Shown here: positions 1-10,347 of the stretch, piece by piece
Layout: every line of letters begins with the position of its first letter
Position numbering within the stretch: position 1 is the stretch's first letter
Origin: Galdieria partita
Taxonomy: Eukaryota > Rhodophyta > Bangiophyceae > Galdieriales > Galdieriaceae
Assembly: GCA_025991245.1 (NCBI GenBank)
Contig: BQMJ01000035.1
Span: 124,001-188,000, forward strand
Reading direction: 5' to 3'
Length of the DNA stretch: 64,000 bases
Program-made: the position numbers and the translations under genes
The notes under the pieces: generated by a model
The model's database searches: none
What the model was told of the DNA's origin: nothing
The model's input: only the letters and a program-made list of their open reading frames with translations

Positions 1-15
1 CCTTTTTGTTTACAG

Positions 16-2076
16 CGTAATCCTTTGCCTCCTCAATATGCAGAAATATCTGAGACAAGATTACCTGGAGAATTGATTCCCAATTTTACTACTATCGAGT
101 ACGTCTTATCCCGCCCACCAGCTCCGCCACCCGTTTTTCTGTTTGTTGTTGACACGTGTATCAATGAAGATGAACTGCAAGTTCTCAAGGAGTATCTATT
201 AAAGGCGTTACAATTACTGCCACCGGAAGCTATTGTAGGACTCGTAACATTTGGTCAAAATGTACATGTGCACGAACTTGGATATCAAGATTGTCCCAAG
301 TCTTATGTTCTTAGAGGCTCAAAAGAATATACACCGGTACAAATCAAGGAACTTCTTGGGTTGGCCGTTTCTCCTACCCGCCTGTCAGGAAGCTCTTCCG
401 CTAATCGTCCACAAGGAGCAGCTCGTTTTTTACAGCCTGTTTCAGAGTGTGAATTTATTTTTACGGATATTATTGAGGACCTTGGAAAGGATAATTGGCC
501 AGTTCCAGCTGATCAGAGACCTAAGCGATGTACAGGGACTGCACTTTCTATTGCTGTGGGATTGTTGGAAGCCTCTTATGCTGATTATGGTGCAAGAATT
601 CAGTTATTTGTAGGAGGCCCCGCAGTAGAAGGCCCAGGAAAGATTGTACAAGCAGAATTGGGTGATACAGTTCGCTCTCATATGGATATTGATAAGGATA
701 ATGCGCCTTTCTATTCAAAGGCTTTGAAACATTACGAGTCAGTTACATTGAGAGCAGTCAATGCAGGTCATACTATTGATGTTTATGGTTGTTCTTTGGA
801 TCAAGTTGGTTTGTTTGAGATGAAGTCTTGTGTAGAAAGGACAGGTGGCTTTTTTGTTCAGGCAGAATCTTTTCATCATCCCATGTTTAAAAGAAGCTTC
901 GAAGCGTTTTTCAGAGGCACCCAAGCAGAACACAACAAATATGGAGAAGAACAAACATCTAAAAAGATGGGTCTTCGTTCGGGATTTCAAGGTACTTTAG
1001 AAGTTTTGACTTCTCGTGAATTGAAAGTCTCAGGTGCTATTGGTCCAATGACTTCACTTAAGAAGCAGTCCAATAGTGTTAGTCGAGATGTAGAGATTGG
1101 AATGGGTGGAACTTGTGCATGGAAGATGTGTGCTATTGATCCTGGTGTGACGGTTGCAGTTTATTTTGAAATTGTTCATCCACATGGAACACCTATTTCA
1201 GAAAATCAGTTTCGCTATGTTCAGTTTGTTACTCAATATCAACATATTTCTGGTCAATATCGAATGAGAGTATCTACGATGGCTGGAAGATGGACAGATC
1301 CTAGCAATTTAGTGGATATTGCTAGTGGCTTTGATCAAGAAGCTGCAGCTGTTCTGATGGCAAGAATGGCAGTTTATAAGACGGAAAATGAAGAAGCATT
1401 TGATATCCTTCGATGGCTTGATCGCATGTTGATTCGTTTGTGTTCCAAGTTTGCTGAATATCAAAAGGAAGCTCCAGAAACATTTCGTCTTTCTCCCCAG
1501 TTTTCACTTTATCCACAGTTTATGTACAATTTACGCCGTTCGCAATTTTTACAAGTATTCAATAGTAGTCCAGATGAAACTGCTTACTATCGTTCTTATT
1601 TGAATCGAGAAAATACGTTGAATGGATTGTTGATGATCCAACCGAGTTTGATAGCATTTACATTGGATGGTCCACCGAGTCCCGTATTATTAGATGTTGC
1701 TAGTATTGCTCCTGATCGTATTTTACTTTTGGATACATTCTTCTATGTGATTATTTATTATGGAGCGACAGTAGCCCATTGGAAGAAGTCAGGATATCAT
1801 TTGGATCCACAATATGCACATTTGAAGACATTTTTGGAAGCTCCTAAAATAGAAGCACAAGCGATTGCAGACGAGCGCTTTCCTTACCCGAGATATATTG
1901 AAGCAGATCAAGGTTCGAGTCAAGGTCGGTTTTTATTAGCCAAGTTGAATCCCTCAGTTACGCATAATTCGAGTCCCAATGACTTGTCGATGGCAGCTGA
2001 CCTTATTTTTACGGACGATGTTAGTTTACAAGTGTTTATGGAACATTTGAAAAAACTTGCTGTTTCCAATCAATAA
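16..2076 (+). CDS. SEC23: COPII coat subunit Sec23 (3' part, 5' end outside window)
   Basis: Sec23 is the GTPase-activating inner-coat subunit of COPII vesicles that leave the endoplasmic reticulum. The window opens inside an intron: an AG acceptor at 14-15 is followed by an exon open to the stop at 2074-2076. The first residues, [11 protein letters not shown], match the conserved segment just after the Sec23 zinc finger, so the finger itself lies upstream. The trunk (VFLFVVDTC near the start), the beta-sandwich and helical region, and the C-terminal gelsolin-like part follow in order. No internal intron is seen. The stop lies 55 bases before the next start, on the same strand. Its partner Sec24 is encoded about 45 kb away in this window. 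Family assignment is firm. Confidence 0.95.
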   Translation, partial: RNPLPPQYAEISETRLPGELIPNFTTIEYVLSRPPAPPPVFLFVVDTCINEDELQVLKEYLLKALQLLPPEAIVGLVTFGQNVHVHELGYQDCPKSYVLRGSKEYTPVQIKELLGLAVSPTRLSGSSSANRPQGAARFLQPVSECEFIFTDIIEDLGKDNWPVPADQRPKRCTGTALSIAVGLLEASYADYGARIQLFVGGPAVEGPGKIVQAELGDTVRSHMDIDKDNAPFYSKALKHYESVTLRAVNAGHTIDVYGCSLDQVGLFEMKSCVERTGGFFVQAESFHHPMFKRSFEAFFRGTQAEHNKYGEEQTSKKMGLRSGFQGTLEVLTSRELKVSGAIGPMTSLKKQSNSVSRDVEIGMGGTCAWKMCAIDPGVTVAVYFEIVHPHGTPISENQFRYVQFVTQYQHISGQYRMRVSTMAGRWTDPSNLVDIASGFDQEAAAVLMARMAVYKTENEEAFDILRWLDRMLIRLCSKFAEYQKEAPETFRLSPQFSLYPQFMYNLRRSQFLQVFNSSPDETAYYRSYLNRENTLNGLLMIQPSLIAFTLDGPPSPVLLDVASIAPDRILLLDTFFYVIIYYGATVAHWKKSGYHLDPQYAHLKTFLEAPKIEAQAIADERFPYPRYIEADQGSSQGRFLLAKLNPSVTHNSSPNDLSMAADLIFTDDVSLQVFMEHLKKLAVSNQ

Positions 2077-2131
2077 ATAAGAAAACCACAGTTGGCGTCA
2101 TTGATTGACTATTGGATTGTGTAAGAGAAGG

Positions 2132-2682
2132 ATGCTACTACGACCGTCCAAAGGGATATACCGTACTTGGTGGCAACAAGTTGGTAGAATATTTCATCCA
2201 AAAAAGTTCTTCAACAATACAAGACAGACAGAGCCTTCCAGCCAAGGAGAGGAGTCGATGACTTGTTCGACGTTATCTGAAAGGAACGAACAACTACTCA
2301 AAATAGACGATAGCTGTGTCAAGGTAAGAGGAAGTTGAATACATGGTTTATGTGTTGTATGTTGTGTTTTTTATAGCGTTTGAGATATGTTGGTAACCAG
2401 AGAGGAGGGAAACCGGTTGCGTTGAGAGTGGCAGTGGACAGTGGAGGTTGTTCAGGTTTTCAGTATACTTTTGAGTTGACAGAAGAAAAACCAGCGGAAA
2501 ATGAAACTATCATTGAGAAAAATGGAGCCAAAATATATGTTGATGATATTTCTTTGCCGTTTTTGAAGGGAAGTACGGTTGCTTTTGTTGAGGAGTTGAT
2601 GAGTAGTTCTTTCAGAGTTTTGAATAATCCTAGCTCAGAAGGAGGATGTAGTTGTGGGACTTCATTTTCTCCCAAACTATAG
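2132..2682 (+). CDS. ISCA2: A-type iron-sulfur assembly protein ISCA2-like, mitochondrial
   Basis: Two exons, 2132-2323 and 2377-2682, with a 53-base GT..AG intron, give 165 residues. The conserved A-type domain is in exon 2. It shows the three cysteines expected for cluster binding: one in SGGCSGFQY and two in GGCSCGTSF near the C-terminus. The second motif resembles ISCA2 more than ISCA1. The family helps build [4Fe-4S] clusters in mitochondria. The N-terminal 50 or so residues are basic and poor in acidic residues (MLLRPSKGIYRTWW), which suits a mitochondrial presequence. ATG 2132 was chosen because the longer frame begins with TTG only. The gap to SEC23 upstream is 55 bases. Confidence 0.88.
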
Positions 2683-2848
2683 TACATATGTATATATTTG
2701 TGAGTTCTTTGTAAAATGAGACCAAGTCGTAGGAATTGTTCAAGTAGGTTCATTTGAAGAGCTTTTGAGAAATGGGGGGTGAATGGCCTTTGCCATATTG
2801 AGAATATGGACTAGTCCTATGTGCTTATTTGCCCTGTGAAAAACGACC

Positions 2849-4120
2849 ATGTCATCAAGTAAACAATGGCTCTTGCAACGTAAATCACTTCTTGAAGCTT
2901 TTCAAAGGGTCAGCGATAAACACACAGCATCCTACTGGCAATCTCGTTGGAATTCCTATATAGAAGAGCAGTTGAAGGAAGAAGACAACGAAAAAACTCT
3001 TGTCATTTACAGGGAATTAGTGCAATTGTGTCAAAGTCCACAAAACTTCTCCACAGGGCTCCAATTGTTGGATAAGTGGCTTCCTTGTTCTAGGTTGTTG
3101 CAACAGTCGATATTCGAGCCGTTGGAGCCTTGTCTCATTCAACTGGTAGAATCAGATACGACTCAAGTCTGCCAGTTGCTTTCACGTTGGGATGAATATT
3201 ATGGAGCTCAATTCCCAAGTTTGCATAGATATGTACGTCGCTTTGTGAAGAAGAATAGGGAAACAATCACTCGTAATGAAGCTACCTGCACCAATGCAAC
3301 GACTTTCGGTGATTCGTATGGGATGAAAGAGGATTTCCTGGAAATTATGAAACAGTTGCGAGAATGTTTAGGTTTGATAGTTCCTATGGTGGAAGAAGAT
3401 GAAAGGAGGGAGATAGTTTCTCAGGGAAACCCGAGTTGGACTAGTTCGGAAGAGCCAAAAGATATCACCATTCAATTGGTGACTGATATTTCGTTACTTG
3501 AAAATGAGGAGAATAGCGTTTTGTTTGAGTCTTGTCGTGAATTACTGGGACAATTGGAGAAGATATACAGCCGTGCAAAACAAGTGGATAGACATAGAGA
3601 AGACTGGATAAATGAAGTAGAGTCACTTTTACAACATTGCTATCATTTAGGTTTGAGAAGCAACCAAATGCGTTCTTCTTGTTGTTCTTATGATAGGACA
3701 AGTGAAGATTCCAAGGATGATATCCTTTGGGTGACTGTGGATGATCAACAAACTATGGAACAGGACAAACTACTGGAACGTAGCCATTCTTGCAGTCATC
3801 ATGATCAATGGAAACAACCCATTGAAAAGCAAGAATCGACGGCTTGTAATGAAGACATCTTGCAACAACTGGAAACAACTATGCCTTATCCAAGTGAGAG
3901 AAAGCGACGCGATTTGTATTCCAATGAAACTCCTTTGCAACAAAAACCCACTCGAGTTCGCACCAAGAAGAAGGAGTCGAGTAAACATCGCATTGCCAAG
4001 CAACTGAAACAAACAGCTTCCAAAGTATCCAAGACTTGGAACCAAATGCAAGAACGCGAAGACTTGGAAAGGTATCATCAAACTTTTGCAAATAGTGTAA
4101 CTGTAGGAAGAATCGATTGA
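2849..4120 (+). CDS. UVSSA-like protein (transcription-coupled repair), short form
   Basis: A single-exon frame of 423 residues. Three stretches follow the order seen in UV-stimulated scaffold protein A: an N-terminal helical region ending near RRFVKKNRE, a segment REC-LGLIVPMVEEDE resembling the end of the UVSSA N-terminal domain, and a middle block starting ENEENSVLFESCRELLGQLE. The basic C-terminus (KHRIAKQLKQ, then WNQMQEREDLERYHQTFANS) resembles the UVSSA C-terminal end. UVSSA works with CSA, CSB and TFIIH on stalled RNA polymerase II. The conserved zinc-binding DUF2043 block of animal and plant UVSSA is not visible. Its stop is only 4 bases from the stop of the convergent EAPP gene. The call rests on by-eye similarity and is moderate. 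Confidence 0.55.
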   Translation: MSSSKQWLLQRKSLLEAFQRVSDKHTASYWQSRWNSYIEEQLKEEDNEKTLVIYRELVQLCQSPQNFSTGLQLLDKWLPCSRLLQQSIFEPLEPCLIQLVESDTTQVCQLLSRWDEYYGAQFPSLHRYVRRFVKKNRETITRNEATCTNATTFGDSYGMKEDFLEIMKQLRECLGLIVPMVEEDERREIVSQGNPSWTSSEEPKDITIQLVTDISLLENEENSVLFESCRELLGQLEKIYSRAKQVDRHREDWINEVESLLQHCYHLGLRSNQMRSSCCSYDRTSEDSKDDILWVTVDDQQTMEQDKLLERSHSCSHHDQWKQPIEKQESTACNEDILQQLETTMPYPSERKRRDLYSNETPLQQKPTRVRTKKKESSKHRIAKQLKQTASKVSKTWNQMQEREDLERYHQTFANSVTVGRID

Positions 4121-4124
4121 ATAT

Positions 4125-4661
4125 TTAATATAAAACATTGCAAAAATGGTAAACTTCGTCTTGGTCTAATACTCCCACTTGTGTATGACAAACGGCACAA
4201 ACAACTGGAAGATATTTGTTTTGCAAGTCTTCTACTTTACCAGCTTGTTTAAGTTGCTGGTATTCTTGGTCACCTTGGGCACCACGAACGCGAACTTGGA
4301 GCCTTTGGTCTGTCCTGACTCGACAATTCTGTACAAAGACGGCTCTAAACTGGTTTTCGTACTCCTCGTGTTGCTGACACTGCAAACAAAGCAAAGTGAA
4401 GCAACAAGGACAAGATAACTGAAACTCATCGTCGTGCAAGTCTTCTCTCCCATCCTCTCTCTTCTCTTCCACTTTGTCTCCCACTCTCCTCTGTCGTCGA
4501 AATAGTCCACCATAATACAAGTTTTCCTTGACCCACTTTTCGTCTTCAGAATCTGCGTGCTCATCATAAAAAGGGTCTTTTTGTTGAAACATAAAACGAC
4601 TTTCTATGTCTTCGTCCGAAGTGTCTGTAAGACTATCTTCATCCACCCGATAGGTCTTCAT
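4125..4661 (-). CDS. EAPP: E2F-associated phosphoprotein (EAPP) family
   Basis: A 178-residue frame without introns. The N-terminal third is acidic (DSLTDTSDEDIESRF; DEHADSEDEKWVKENL). The second half carries the family's cysteine signature: CPCCFTLLCLQCQQHEEY, then VCAVCHTQVGV and DEVYHFCNVL. These paired cysteines suggest a zinc-binding fold. EAPP in mammals is nuclear and modulates E2F-dependent transcription; its role in algae is unknown. ATG 4661 was chosen; an in-frame TTG lies at 4668. It is convergent with the UVSSA-like gene (4 bases between stops) and starts 26 bases after the stop of the LL-DAP aminotransferase on the same strand. Confidence 0.85.
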   Translation of the reverse strand: MKTYRVDEDSLTDTSDEDIESRFMFQQKDPFYDEHADSEDEKWVKENLYYGGLFRRQRRVGDKVEEKREDGREDLHDDEFQLSCPCCFTLLCLQCQQHEEYENQFRAVFVQNCRVRTDQRLQVRVRGAQGDQEYQQLKQAGKVEDLQNKYLPVVCAVCHTQVGVLDQDEVYHFCNVLY

Positions 4662-4687
4662 CCAGAGCAATCACAAATGACAAATGT

Positions 4688-6117
4688 TTATTTTCCAAAC
4701 ATGCTTTCTAAACGATTCTTGGCTTCCAAGCAGTGTTCTCTAGAAGCAAATGCACTCAGACGCAGAAAAGACTCTCCTCCAGGACCAAAACCTACAGAGT
4801 CATACAACGATAAGCACAATTCATAGAAATAATATACCCATTACCTGAACCTGGAACGGTTACTAGTTGTGCCATTTCAAGCAACTCTTCGAAGATTTCC
4901 CAAGAGCTACGTCCGGGAAACTGTACCCAGACATAAGGAGAATTCTCTCCACCAAATACTCTCAATCCCAAGTTCTGCATAGCATGTGATAATATGCGTG
5001 CATTTTCCAAGTAATAGTCAGTCAGTCGTCTAACTTGTTGCATTCCTTCGTCATCTAATACAGCTAAACCACCAGCCTGAGCAATACTAGAAGCACCATT
5101 GAAACAAGTTGTAAATATGCGACGAAAATCTTTATGCACAAAAGTTCCATCGGCAAATTGCAAACTTTTAGGACATACTATCCAACCCAGCCGGACTCCA
5201 GTAAATCCTGCATATTTGCTAAAGGAATTGCATTCCAAAGCAACTTCATTCGCACCCTCCACTTCAAATATGGACTGCGGTATATTCTCATCTCTTATGA
5301 ATGGAGCATAAGCAGCATCGTAGACAATGATGGAACCATTCTTTTTTGCAAACTGTACCAACTTTTCCAGTTGCTCTCTTGTTGCAGCCGCACCAGTAGG
5401 ATTATTGGGTGAACAAAAGAAAATGATATCTGCACGTGCAACTTTATCCAATTGAGGAAAGAAATTATTTTCTGGTAGACAAGTCATGTAACAAATATTT
5501 TCATAGAATGAGCCATTCTTTGTACCCGTTTGCCCTACGATCACTGCACTATCCACATACACTGGGTAAGAAGGATCCTGCACCGCAATATCGACTCCTG
5601 AACCAAACATCATTTGGAGACGACCAATATCACACTTGGCACCGTCGCTCACAAAAATTTCTTCGATATCCACTTTTCCGCCGTACAGCCGTTCAGATAT
5701 CTTCTTTCGAAGCTCAGGATCTCCCAAATCGGGTCCATAACCAGAATACCCTTCCGGCGTGGCCAAAGCAAGTGCTTTCTCCGCCATCTTTTGCGCAACA
5801 TGAGCAGGAATGGGTTGCGTCGTATCACCAATACCTAAACTTATGATGTTGGCCGTGGGATGTTTCTCTAAATAGGCACTTTTCCGTTTTGCTATTTCGG
5901 GGAACAAATAACCTGCTTCTAACTTTGCCAAATTGGGGTTTCTTGGTACTCTCGTCATCGGATTGGCAGCTGTTTGTGTGGAAGCTAAGAGCCACGTTGA
6001 CGATTGAGTGAATCTCTTCTTTACTAGGCTAGGATGTTTAGTTTTGAGTTGGCTCGAAAAGTTGTTGGGTATCAAGGTGCTATGAAAACACAATGTACAA
6101 GAAGAAGAATGGATCAT
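4688..6117 (-). CDS. LL-diaminopimelate aminotransferase, plastid-targeted
   Basis: Exons on the minus strand at 6117-4845 and 4791-4688 are joined across a 53-base intron and give 458 residues. The enzyme makes LL-2,6-diaminopimelate from tetrahydrodipicolinate, a step of plastid lysine synthesis. It is a PLP-dependent class I/II aminotransferase. The PLP lysine lies in SFSKYAGFTGVRLGWIV, and IISLGIGDTTQPIP is typical of the DapL/AGD2 group. The first 60 or so residues are rich in Ser, Thr and basic residues and fit a transit peptide. The last exon restores the conserved end GFGPGGESFLRLSAF. The ATG at 6117 is 92 bases from the divergent LSM6 start. Confidence 0.93.
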
Positions 6118-6209
6118 GAAACCCACCAATGTTTGTGTTGTGGAATTCCAAAGTTTTTATGAAAAGATTCCAATCTTGAAAGAGACGGTTGCCCATCGTG
6201 GAAAAAGAA

Positions 6210-6514
6210 ATGACAAGTATCGAAAAGCGAAGCCCTGCAGACTTTTTAAAACAAGTTGTTGGAAAACCAGTGGTGGTCAAGCTCAACTCTGGAGTAGAAT
6301 ATAGAGGAATACTCGCTTGTCTGGACGGATATATGAATATTGCTATGGAACAAACCGAAGAGCACGTAGGTACACAATTGAAAAACAAGTATGGCGACAC
6401 CTTTATTCGAGGTAATAACGGTAAGGAAAGACATTCTCCGTTTCCTAAAACTGAAACGACCAAGTGCTCTATATTGCTGCCCAAAAGAAAGGCAAGCAAA
6501 GAAAGATTGGGTAG
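6210..6514 (+). CDS. LSM6: U6 snRNA-associated Sm-like protein LSm6
   Basis: Exons 6210-6420 and 6465-6514 with a 44-base intron give 86 residues. The Sm fold is nearly complete in exon 1: DFLKQVVGKPVVVKLNSG, YRGILACLDGYMNIA and the Sm2 piece FIRGNN, continued by VLYIA in exon 2. LSm6 is part of both the Lsm2-8 ring on U6 snRNA and the Lsm1-7 decapping ring. The match across the Sm1 motif is very close to plant and animal LSm6. ATG 6210 gives the usual short N-terminus; the longer frame begins with TTG. Confidence 0.95.
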
Positions 6515-6590
6515 AAACAAAGAAAGACTAGACAATCCATATTTCCTTACCAAGACAAGAATAAACCAACATGTTCCATCCGAATAGAGT

Positions 6591-7292
6591 TTACAAGTCA
6601 GGATAGGCTGCAGGAACACTTTCGTGTGCTTGATCGAACACGCACGGTGCTTGTTCAGGAGTGCCAGATTCCGAAAAATGAAGTTTAAGCACGATGCTGT
6701 TGGAATCCGTTTCCTCTTCTTGAAACACATCATCCTCTACACAGGCTGCGTCTTTCACAATGAAAGTAACCGTTTCTGTATACGTCGTTCCGTGTCCTTT
6801 CACAGTAAGAAGTAAAACATACTTTCCGGGTACATCCGCCTTAAAATGAGTCTCTGGGGTCCTACCTATGAATTATGTTGGTTACAATGGGTGAAAACTT
6901 TATGTTTCCATACTATACAACAAGTCGGCATTAGTCAAAACACTGTTTTCTGGTTTGGAAACCAAAGACCAACGACAAACAAGTCTCCCTGGTTGACTTC
7001 TGTCGTCACGTACTCCTCTTTCAGAAGAAGACTTTGATTTTCTTTTAGAAAGTTGCTGTTGTCTACTACTTTGTGTGAGGGTGTTGGATTCTTCACCTGT
7101 CGCCTGCTCTGTTTCGGAAGGAGAACTATCCGCCAAATTTTGTAAAGTTTTCTCTTCCAAGTCCATAGTCATCTGATGGGGATGCTCTGAAGTAGGTGAA
7201 TAACCACCACTTGGAGATAACAACTGTTCAACTTGCATCCAGTTCAACCACCAATTGAAAATTTTCAAAAGCGGCATTCTTTCATCAAACAT
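6591..7292 (-). CDS. Uncharacterised protein with a PKD-like beta-sandwich domain
   Basis: Exons 7292-6914 and 6865-6591 with a 48-base intron (GTATGG..CATAG) give 217 residues. The N-terminal half is hydrophilic and rich in Ser and Gln after a hydrophobic start (LLKIFNWWLNWM). Residues about 105-165, spanning the splice, resemble a PKD/REJ-type module: W-S-L-x-S-K-P, then RTPETHFKADVPGKYVLLLTV and a closing strand TYTETVTFIV. The C-terminus is acidic. The first 28 bases of the coding region overlap the end of RFT1 in another frame, so the two may share transcripts. No function is known to me. The splice and the domain are inferred. Confidence 0.6.
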
Positions 7293-8800
7293 TCTAACAA
7301 CAAAGGAATGAGCAATAAAGTGCGAGATATCAATCGCGTAAAAATAGCAAACTTGGTCACATTTTCACTCAAGTATAAATAGGAAGAAATATACTTCAAA
7401 ACAACATATCCATAAAACAAAGTTGCCCAAAACCAAGCACTAGGAACGCTCTCGCGGAAACCCTTCCAAGAGAAAATGGACAAAGCAAATAGAAAACAAA
7501 ACAAACTTCGGGCAAACATGTTGGCAATATTCGCAATCATAAGTCCCAATATGCCCATATATTGTGACAAAGCATACGCTACTCCCAAATAACATAGTGA
7601 AACAAACCAACTATAATAGGTATAATTTGCAATAGCTCTCCTATCGCCAACCTGGAGAAATAATCAACACTTACAACAAAGAGATTGTATACTTACACAA
7701 GTATAAAAAGCTTCAAGTAAACCATTCAACCCCATTGCAAATATATAATAACTGTAGACTTTTAATAAGAAGACCGCCGACTTCCATTGGTTACCAAAAA
7801 GGAGAGCAACACAGTCTGGAATGAAAAAAGGACCCAATATACAAAGACTTGAACATAATACGATTTCTAGTCGCAATAAAGTACATAAAAAGTGTTTCCA
7901 TTCACTCAATATATGAACTCTCTTAGACCTCTCCGAGTATTCCGAAGAATATCGAGAAAACACAACATAGGCCTGCTCTTCCAATGGACGAAACAAGAAC
8001 CGAAGTATTAAAGAAGCCAAATTGGCTGCAAACTTATAGTTTCCTTGACCTTGACTGTCATTCAACAGAATGAGAATGATATTTTCACCATCTCCAAGAA
8101 GAAACTTTGGGCATGCTCGAAGAACAGAATAAAAAGTAATCCATAAATGAGAATTCATCCCTGAAGGCCTCTCCAAAACTTCACTAAGATGTAAAAAACG
8201 AAAACCATTCCCGTCTGAAAGCAACCATAAGAAGCAAACATTCAACGAACAACTATAAGTTATATGACTCAATGGAACCGCAAACCAATATGGCATATGA
8301 AAATGCAGAAACAGCACAAGGCAAGTTGTACAACAAATGAGACTAATGCCTTCTGCAAAAGAACGCTCCTTGTACTGATTTCGCTGAGTCAATTGTACCC
8401 AATGAATATCTGAAAGTGCTTCTAAACATACAGCGATAAGCTCTAGAATCCAAGGCCAAGAAGAAAAACTGGAAAGGCGCCAAAATATAACACAAGAAAC
8501 GGAACTAGTCAAACAAGTAAAATAAAAGCCACAAGATAAGTACCAATTCAACATAGTGCGTTGATTAGTTGTAAAACGAAGACTTGTTGGTCGGAAGCCT
8601 TCTCTCCAAGGCATAAGAGATAAAGACGAAAGTAAGGCTAACTGAACATCCGAAAAGGCCACTTGTTCAGGGAGCAGGCTTCTAATAGTCCATAGTCTTA
8701 GCGAAAATGAAATTATTCTAGTAATCAACTGAGTTCCAACCAATACAGGGATTGTCTTCAAAGCGTGCAAAGACACTCTTTTGGAAGTTTTCGTCGACAT
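7265..8800 (-). CDS. RFT1: RFT1 family ER membrane protein
   Basis: Exons 8800-7697 and 7651-7265 with a 45-base intron give 496 residues, slightly short of the usual 530-560. The protein is hydrophobic throughout with many membrane segments. The family signature is clear near the junction: FFIPDCVALLFGNQW, then YSYYIFAMGLNGLLEAFYTC and RRAIANYTYYSW. RFT1 is needed for N-glycosylation of proteins and was proposed to help move the lipid-linked Man5 oligosaccharide across the ER membrane; the exact role is disputed. ATG 8800 starts MSTKTSKRV. Its last 28 bases overlap the next gene on the same strand. Confidence 0.88.
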
Positions 8801-8807
8801 GAGAGAA

Positions 8808-9035
8808 TCACTCGTTCACTTTCGTTGCGTGTCCACGATAGTACTTGCTGGCCTTTTCCAACAGTCCTGATTCCAGAGAGTTTCTTATTAGAGTTGTGTT
8901 CAGTGGGGGACTTTTCGAACCACCTCTTGTATGAAAAGGACCAGGAAATAATGTATCTATGATAATATTGGCTTCACTCTCTATAGTTTCCAGAAGCCTA
9001 AGCGAAACGACTCTCCTTTGAATGAAATTCCACAT
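8808..9035 (-). CDS. Doubtful small ORF upstream of RFT1
   Basis: An open frame of 75 codons from ATG 9035 (MWNFIQRRVV) to a stop at 8808, on the RFT1 strand. The stop lies 7 bases before the RFT1 start, and the ATG lies 41 bases from the divergent RPP30 start. It may instead be RFT1 5' leader. The predicted peptide is helical at the start (RRVVSLRLLETIESEANIII) and ends LLEKASKYYRGHATKVNE. I recognise no family. It is listed because it fills the whole gap between two firm genes. Confidence 0.25.
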   Translation of the reverse strand: MWNFIQRRVVSLRLLETIESEANIIIDTLFPGPFHTRGGSKSPPLNTTLIRNSLESGLLEKASKYYRGHATKVNE

Positions 9036-9076
9036 TTCATCGAATTCCAAACTTTTGTTCTTCTTGTCATTAACAC

Positions 9077-10236
9077 ATGTTTGTCGACTTGAACGTCGTA
9101 CAAAGTGACGATGAAGCCAAGAATCGCATTCTTATTCAACGCCTGCAACAACTTGGATATGATAGTTGTGCCTTGAACAAGTATTGTTATCAGAAAGCCA
9201 AGAGATTGAATATTCACTTTTATTAGATATGTTCGTGGCCGTGTCAAACGTGAGAAAGCCCCGAAAATAGCCAAATTAGACATTCCACAAGGACAAGTGG
9301 ACCATTCAGTTAGTGTATATTTATATAAGTATTTCTTCCAATAAGATTTATCCGTGTAGTTATTTCGTTCAGACCTTTCACTGGGTAGACATTTGCAACA
9401 GTTGACTAGAATAACTTTTATTATAGATCAACAAGATGACGTAAGTTTGTAGTTCCAAAATATGTTTGTTATATCAAGAAATATAGATACATATGCTGAA
9501 CGCTTCTAATCCGTTGTTACGTGATTATGATATTATTGCGGTTCAACCGGCAACTGAAAAACTATTACAACAGTGTCTTCAGTTTGATATTGACATCGTT
9601 ACAGTAGCGTTGAATGAACGATTGCCTTTTTATTTAAAGGTACCTCAAGTGAATGTGATGAAGTCAAAGGTGAGTCACTGTGGATTCCTTTTTGAGAATA
9701 ACTTTTGCTGTAGAATATCAGGTTTGAAATCTGCTACTCTCATCTCTTGGAGCCTTGCAGCATTCGTCAAACAGCTATTGCCAATATTTGTTCATTGATG
9801 AAGACGCTGAAACCAGAGTTAATAGTTATCTCAAGTGGAGCTCAGGATCCCATGGTTCGATATTGTTTTTTATTCTATTTTTGTTGACACACAAGCTATT
9901 GTTTAGAAATTGAAAAGTCCTTATGACGTCATGCATATGGCTTTCTTTTGGGATATGATGGAACATCATGCGAGACAGGCTATAGCAGAAATTCCATTGA
10001 GTATTATAGGAAATGCCAAATGGAGAAACAATACATTTAAAGGAGCAGTTGAGATTGTAACTTTGGAAGACTCCTCAAAGCATTCCTGGAAATTTAAAAA
10101 GTTGGAGGATTGTCAAGTGGCCACTCAACAAAATGAAACGAATGTGTCTTTTGTTGGAAAGAAACGTCCATTGGAGAACAGTGCAAAAGTGATCAATTCT
10201 TCCGAAAACAACGACAAAAAGCCCAAACAAAAATAA
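9077..10236 (+). CDS. RPP30: RNase P/MRP protein subunit RPP30 (Rpp1) family
   Basis: Six exons: 9077-9180, 9227-9312, 9373-9440, 9487-9669, 9714-9854 and 9907-10236. Together they give 303 residues in one frame. Family marks are MFVDLNV at the start, LLRDYDIIAVQP, DIDIVTVALNERLPFYLK, IRFEICYSHLL, and SPYDVMHMAFFWDMM. The protein forms a TIM-barrel-like subunit of RNase P and RNase MRP, which process tRNA and rRNA precursors in the nucleus. The C-terminus is basic and rich in Ser and Asn. The third donor (GTGTAT) and fourth acceptor are less certain than the others. Its start is close to the divergent small ORF and RFT1. Confidence 0.88.
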
Positions 10237-10347
10237 CATTGCAATTGTTCAAGGCATAACAAAGTTTACTTTCAAAAAACTCGCAGATCGAAAACCAGAG
10301 ATTGCCAAACCAATGACATACGAAAAATGAGCCAATCGTCCAGCAAC

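Noticed and set aside
739-990. Minus-strand frame of 83 codons within SEC23
   Set aside because: It is the shadow of a firmly conserved SEC23 exon and has no family signature.
8981-9283. Minus-strand frame of 100 codons with hydrophobic start
   Set aside because: It covers RPP30 exons 1-2 on the other strand, whose joined frame matches RPP30.
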